DNA of 64,000 nucleotides, taken from contig NZ_CP053564.1 of assembly GCF_013155125.1 (NCBI RefSeq), forward strand, positions 6,145,501 through 6,209,500, written 5' to 3'. The translations under genes and the position numbers were made by a program. Origin of the DNA: Pseudonocardia broussonetiae. GTDB lineage: Bacteria; Actinomycetota; Actinomycetes; Mycobacteriales; Pseudonocardiaceae. Positions 56,967 to 64,000 of this stretch are shown one piece after another (positions within the stretch are counted from its first letter, which is position 1; each line of letters begins with the position of its first letter). The notes under the pieces were generated by a model that was not told the origin of the DNA, made no database searches, and worked only from the letters and a program-made list of their open reading frames with translations.

Positions 56967-58772
56967 TCAGAAGGGGGTGTTCGACAGCCACCACATGTAG
57001 ACGTCGGCCGGGTCCGGGCCCGCGGCGAACCCCTGGATCATGGACGTCCGCGTGCCCCAGGCGACGACGTAGCCGGTGCTGCCGTCCTCGAACGTCGTCG
57101 TGCCGCAGACGAGGTCGTAGCCCGCGTACTCGACCGAGGCGTCGCCGCCGATGGCGCAGTCCTCGTCCTCGCCGGTGGTGTTGGTGTCCACGGTGGTGAG
57201 CGAGGCGGCGTAGGTCCCGACGTCGCCGAACTGCTGGAACACCAGGATCGGCACGGCCGTGGCGTCGTTGGAGGTGCAGCGGATCTGCTCGGTGGCCTCG
57301 TCGGTGATCGGGATGTCGGTGCAGGTCTCGGCGTAGAAGCCCTCCGGCTCCAGCCGCGCGAGCAGCGGGCTCGACGGGTCGGCCGGGGTGACGCCGGGGT
57401 CGCCGCCGGCGTCGGAGGTGTCGGAGACGACCGGGTCGGTGCCGGTCGGGGTGCTGCCGCGGGGCCAGAACACGATCCCGGCGACGACCAGCGCGACGAC
57501 GAGCGCGGCGGCGCCGAGGATCACGGGCAGGCGGTTGCGGCGGGCCGGGGACGGGGTTCCGCTCGACGAGCCGCCGTACGGCGGCTGCGAGCCGTAGCCC
57601 TGCTGGCCGCCGTGGCCCTGCTGTCCGCCGTGGCCCTGCTGTCCGCCGTAGCCCTGCTGTCCGCCGTAGCCCTGCTGTCCGCCGTGGCCCTGCTGGCCGC
57701 CGTGGCCCTGGGGTGGTCCGTAGCCCTGCTGCGCGTGCGCCGACGGCGCGTAGGTCGGCGCGGGGGCCCCGGCCGGCGGGCCGTAGCCGGTGCCCGCGGG
57801 CGGCCCGACCCGCGTCCGGCCGGGGGGCGGGGTGTGCTGGGGCGGGGAGTACTGGTTCCCCCAGCCGGTCGGGGCCGCGGGCTGGGGCTGCCCGGGCCAG
57901 GCCGGGGCCGCGGACGCGCCGCCCGGGTGCACCTGCGTGCCCGGCGCCGCGGGGGGCGCGCCGGTCACGGCCGCCGTCGCGGCCGCCGCGAACTCGCCCG
58001 CGGTGGCGTAGCGCTGCTCGGGGTCCTTCGCCATGCCCCGCGCGACGACGGCGTCCAGCGCCGGCGGGACGCCGGGCACCGTCCGGCTCGGCGCGGGCGG
58101 CTCGGTGGACAGGTGCGCGTGCATCAGCGCCGGGCCGCTGACGTGCGCGAACGGCCCGCGCCCCGTGATCAGCTCGACCAGCACGCAGGCCAGGGCGTAG
58201 ACGTCGGAGCGGTGATCGACGCGGTCGCCGAGGAACCGCTCGGGCGCCATGTAGCCGAGCGTGCCGACGGTGGCGCCCGTGGCGGTGAGCGCGGAGTCGC
58301 GGGAGCCGTCGACCGCGCGGGCGACGCCGAAGTCGGCGAGGTAGGCGAAGTCGCCCGTGACCAGCACGTTCGCCGGCTTCACGTCGCGGTGCAGCAGCCC
58401 GCTGGCGTGCGCGGCGTCGAGCGCGCTCGCCACCTGTGCGACCAGCGCCACCGCCCGCGACGGGGCCAGCGGGCCCTCCTCGGCGAGCACGGCGGACAGG
58501 TCGCGGCCGGTGACCAGGCGCATGTCGAGGAACAGCCGGCCGTCGATCTCGCCGAAGTCGTGGATCGGCACGATGTGCGGCTCGGTCAGCCGGGACGCGA
58601 TGGCGGCCTCCTTGCGGAAGCGCGCGCGGAAGTCCGGGTCGGCGGCGAGGTGGGCGGGGAGGCGCTTGAGGGCGACGATGCGGTCGCGGCGCGTGTCGTA
58701 CGCCCGGTACACCTCGCCCATCCCGCCGCGCCCGACCAGCTCCTCCAGCCGGTACGGCCCGAACTGCTCCAT
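56967..58772 (-). CDS. Membrane Ser/Thr protein kinase (PknB-like)
   Basis: The 601-residue kinase has a full catalytic domain (1-270) with GRGGMGEVY, the lysine in [25 protein letters not shown] and GYMAPERF. A Pro/Gly/Gln-rich linker (about 275-425) contains six-residue [12 protein letters not shown] repeats. One transmembrane helix (about 431-453) leads to an extracytoplasmic domain with four cysteines (CTDIP, RCTSND, DCAIGG, LVCGTTT) that could form two disulfides. There are no PASTA repeats, so the signal differs from classical PknB. ATG 58772 follows GGGAGTGG. The gene interrupts the his series. Confidence 0.92.
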   Translation of the reverse strand: MEQFGPYRLEELVGRGGMGEVYRAYDTRRDRIVALKRLPAHLAADPDFRARFRKEAAIASRLTEPHIVPIHDFGEIDGRLFLDMRLVTGRDLSAVLAEEGPLAPSRAVALVAQVASALDAAHASGLLHRDVKPANVLVTGDFAYLADFGVARAVDGSRDSALTATGATVGTLGYMAPERFLGDRVDHRSDVYALACVLVELITGRGPFAHVSGPALMHAHLSTEPPAPSRTVPGVPPALDAVVARGMAKDPEQRYATAGEFAAAATAAVTGAPPAAPGTQVHPGGASAAPAWPGQPQPAAPTGWGNQYSPPQHTPPPGRTRVGPPAGTGYGPPAGAPAPTYAPSAHAQQGYGPPQGHGGQQGHGGQQGYGGQQGYGGQQGHGGQQGHGGQQGYGSQPPYGGSSSGTPSPARRNRLPVILGAAALVVALVVAGIVFWPRGSTPTGTDPVVSDTSDAGGDPGVTPADPSSPLLARLEPEGFYAETCTDIPITDEATEQIRCTSNDATAVPILVFQQFGDVGTYAASLTTVDTNTTGEDEDCAIGGDASVEYAGYDLVCGTTTFEDGSTGYVVAWGTRTSMIQGFAAGPDPADVYMWWLSNTPF

Positions 58773-58835
58773 GCCCACCACTCCCTCGTCACTCCACCGG
58801 GGAGGAGTCGCCGCGCGCCCGGAAGGTTTCGGTCC

Positions 58836-58841
58836 TAGCGT
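58836..58841 (+). promoter_or_regulatory. -10 box of the SDR gene
   Basis: TAGCGT, 7 bases before ATG 58849. Confidence 0.5.
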
Positions 58842-58848
58842 GAGGAGT

Positions 58849-59541
58849 ATGGAACTCGACGGGGCCCGCGTGCTCGTGGCCGGGGCGAGCGGTGTGCTGG
58901 GCGCGGCGATCGCGCAGGCGCTGCAGGGTCGCGGCGCCCGACTGGTGCTCGCCGGGCGCGACGCGAGTCGCCTCGACGCCGTCGGTCTCGACGCCCCCGC
59001 GCTGGTCTTCGACGCCCTCGACCTCGAGCGCTGCGCCGCCGTCGTCGACGAGGCGGCCGACCTGCTCGGGGGCCTCGACGTGCTCGTCGTCGCGTTCGGG
59101 ATCGCCGCCTTCGGGCCGGCCGAGCAGGCGGGCGACCTCGTCACCGAGCAGCTGCTGACCGTCAACACGATGGCGCCGATGGCGATGGTCCGTGCGGCGG
59201 TGCCGCGGCTGGAGGGCGACGGGACGGTCGCCGTGCTGAGCGCGATACTCGCCGACCACCCCACCGGCGGAATGGCCGCCTACACCGCGAGCAAGGCCGG
59301 GCTGTCGGCCTGGCTCACCGCGCTGCGCCAGGAGCAGCGGCGCGCCGGCGTCACCGTGTTCGACGTCCGGCCCCCGCACATCGAGACCGGCCTCGCCGAC
59401 CGCGCGGTCGAGGGCACCGCCCCGTCGATGACGGCGGGCGCCACCGTCGACGAGCTGGTGGCGCTCGTCGTCGACGGCATCCGCGACGGGCGCCGCGAGC
59501 TGCGCTACGACCTGCGCGAGCGGGCGTTCACCGGCCGCTAG
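58849..59541 (+). CDS. Short-chain dehydrogenase/reductase
   Basis: A 230-residue NAD(P)-dependent oxidoreductase. The cofactor motif [11 protein letters not shown] replaces the usual TGxxxGxG, and the active site YTASKAG (YxxxK) is intact. The catalytic serine is probably in [10 protein letters not shown]. The substrate is unknown. ATG 58849 is chosen over other starts because TAGCGT lies 7 bases upstream. The stop touches that of the convergent hisH. Confidence 0.88.
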   Translation: MELDGARVLVAGASGVLGAAIAQALQGRGARLVLAGRDASRLDAVGLDAPALVFDALDLERCAAVVDEAADLLGGLDVLVVAFGIAAFGPAEQAGDLVTEQLLTVNTMAPMAMVRAAVPRLEGDGTVAVLSAILADHPTGGMAAYTASKAGLSAWLTALRQEQRRAGVTVFDVRPPHIETGLADRAVEGTAPSMTAGATVDELVALVVDGIRDGRRELRYDLRERAFTGR

Positions 59542-60177
59542 CTACCCGACGACGTCGCGCAGCCAGTTCTGCAGCACGGCCGCCCCGGCGTCGCCGGACT
59601 TCTCCGGGTGGAACTGCGTGGCCGCCAGCGCACCGTTCTCCACGGCCGCCACGAAGTCCTCGCCGTGGTGGGCCCAGGTGACCAGCGGCGGGCGCAGCAC
59701 CTCGGACTCGGCCATCTCCCAGCGGCGCACGCCGAAGGAGTGGACGAAGTAGAAGCGGGTGTCGGCGTCGAGGCCGTGGAACAGCGCCGATCCGACCGGT
59801 GCCTGCACGGTGTTCCACCCCATGTGCGGCAGGACGTCGGCCTTGAGCCGCTCGACGGTGCCGGGCCACTGCCCGCACCCCTCGGTGCGCTCGTCCCACT
59901 CGACGCCCAGGTCGAACAGCACCTGCATGCCGACGCAGATGCCGAGCACCGGCCGCCCGCCGGCGAGTCGCCGCTCGATGATCCGCGGCCCGCCGATCTC
60001 CTGCAGCCCGCTCATGCACGCCGCGAACGCCCCGACCCCGGGCACGACCAGCCCGTCGGCCTCCAGCGCGGCGTCGGCGTCGGCGGTGACGGTGACGTCC
60101 GCCCCGACCCGCCGCAGCGCGCGCTCCGCGCTGCGGAGGTTCCCCGATCCGTAGTCCAGTACGACGATCCGCGCCAT
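59542..60177 (-). CDS. hisH: Imidazole glycerol phosphate synthase, glutaminase subunit
   Basis: Releases ammonia from glutamine for HisF. The 211-residue class I amidotransferase has the nucleophile cysteine in [11 protein letters not shown] and the His/Glu pair in [16 protein letters not shown] 60177. TACCCT (60184-60189) lies 6 bases upstream, and the gap to hisB is 41 bp, so it can be transcribed on its own. Confidence 0.95.
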   Translation of the reverse strand: MARIVVLDYGSGNLRSAERALRRVGADVTVTADADAALEADGLVVPGVGAFAACMSGLQEIGGPRIIERRLAGGRPVLGICVGMQVLFDLGVEWDERTEGCGQWPGTVERLKADVLPHMGWNTVQAPVGSALFHGLDADTRFYFVHSFGVRRWEMAESEVLRPPLVTWAHHGEDFVAAVENGALAATQFHPEKSGDAGAAVLQNWLRDVVG

Positions 60178-60218
60178 GGCTCCAGGGTAACCGCCGCCCG
60201 CTCCGGGCCCCGTGGCCG

Positions 60219-63512
<3,294 letters not shown>

Positions 63513-63581
63513 GTCGTCTCCGGCCCGGCGGCCCGGCCGCAGCCGGGGATGGTCAGGGGAGGGTGGTCGACGCCGACGCGG

Positions 63582-63611
63582 CCCTGTCCCGAGTGTCTCT
63601 CGTGGACAGGG
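63582..63611 (-). terminator. Possible hairpin downstream of nadC
   Basis: CCCTGTCC and GGACAGGG with a 14-base loop, 62 bp past the nadC stop. No T-tract, so the terminator role is tentative. Confidence 0.3.
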
Positions 63612-63673
63612 GATTCCCGGCATGTCCGGGCCCACTCGTGGGCAGTGTCACGCCGTGGCCCCGCGGCGCGGGA

Positions 63674-64000
63674 TCACGCCGGGAGCAGGTCCAGCCCCAG
63701 GTCGAGGGCGGTGACGGAGTGGGTGAGGGCGCCGACGGCGAGGAAGTCGACGCCGGTGCGCGCGTAGGCGGCGGCGTTCTCCAGCGCCAGCCCGCCCGAG
63801 GACTCCAGCCCGGTGGGCAGGCTCCCCCGCCGCCGGACGGCCTCCGCGGTCTGCTCGACGGTGAAGTTGTCGAGCAGCACCAGCTCCGCGCCCAGGGCGA
63901 GCACCTCGTCGAGCTGCTCGAGCGAGTCGACCTCCACCTCGCACGGCAGCTGCGGCGCCCGCTCCCGCGCCGCCCGCAGCGCCGCGCCGACCGACCCGGC
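63674..64000 (-). CDS. nadC: Nicotinate-nucleotide pyrophosphorylase, C-terminal part
   Basis: Only the last 108 residues are inside the window; the gene continues past the right edge. The enzyme converts quinolinate and PRPP to nicotinate mononucleotide in NAD synthesis. CEVEVDSLEQLDEVLALGAELVLLDNF, LESSGGLALENAAAYARTGVDFLAVGALTHSV are the characteristic C-terminal barrel motifs of NadC. It stands beside the his genes, reading toward them. Confidence 0.93.
   Translation of the reverse strand, partial: AGSVGAALRAARERAPQLPCEVEVDSLEQLDEVLALGAELVLLDNFTVEQTAEAVRRRGSLPTGLESSGGLALENAAAYARTGVDFLAVGALTHSVTALDLGLDLLPA

Overview
The window is chromosomal DNA of a high-G+C actinobacterium, most likely a Pseudonocardiaceae member close to Pseudonocardia. 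This rests on codon use, DUF3558 lipoproteins beside ESX-type proteins, HemQ-dependent heme synthesis, PriA in a his-trp supercluster, and the many start codons that sit 6-8 bases after a TANNNT-like -10 box, as expected for leaderless transcripts. No species call is possible from sequence alone. No rRNA, tRNA, CRISPR array, insertion sequence or prophage was seen.

Layout. 1-3.7 kb: a truncated Ala-rich protein, a stand-alone LigD-type polymerase, a small membrane protein, MsrB, and a VapBC pair with a perfect operator palindrome. 3.0-12.4 kb: heme genes (hemQ, hemY, hemE) split by a STAND ATPase/FAD-oxidoreductase pair, then DUF3000, a LuxR-type response regulator and RNase D. 12.4-18.9 kb: dxs translationally coupled to an OmpR-type two-component system, and two paralogous membrane diguanylate cyclases. 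18.9-22.6 kb: an unusual tandem array of tiny open reading frames, then an MFS transporter, a histidine phosphatase, a HIT protein and a PPOX-class protein. 22.6-34.4 kb: a glycogen-to-trehalose set (glgX, treY, treZ) interrupted by a benzoylformate-decarboxylase/transporter/IclR cassette. 34.4-45.9 kb: a DUF559-type nuclease, mdh, membrane proteins, metY, a PPE/ESX-like group with a tandemly duplicated lipoprotein/ESX unit, tesB, and an ArsR/SRPBCC pair. 45.9-64 kb: pyk, lgt, trpA-B-C-M-E, hisI-F, priA, hisH-B-C-D and a partial nadC, with a Ser/Thr kinase and an SDR gene inserted inside the his series.

The most interesting element is at 19303-19737. Eight near-identical 21-bp open reading frames stand in tandem about 60 bp apart. 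Each has its own Shine-Dalgarno sequence, an ATG or GTG start and a TGA stop, and each encodes the hexapeptide MSKDWN (the last copy encodes MSKDGN). The spacing does not keep a reading frame, so this is not a polyprotein. A 10-base perfect complement of the repeat core lies 234 bp upstream of the first start. I do not recognise this as any described system. It could be a peptide signal, a minimal RiPP precursor array, or an RNA element that titrates ribosomes or a small RNA.

Metabolically, the right half holds most of tryptophan and histidine synthesis. trpF is absent and PriA is present, as expected in actinobacteria. The middle converts glycogen to trehalose. The left holds late steps of the coproporphyrin-dependent heme route, without the ferrochelatase gene.
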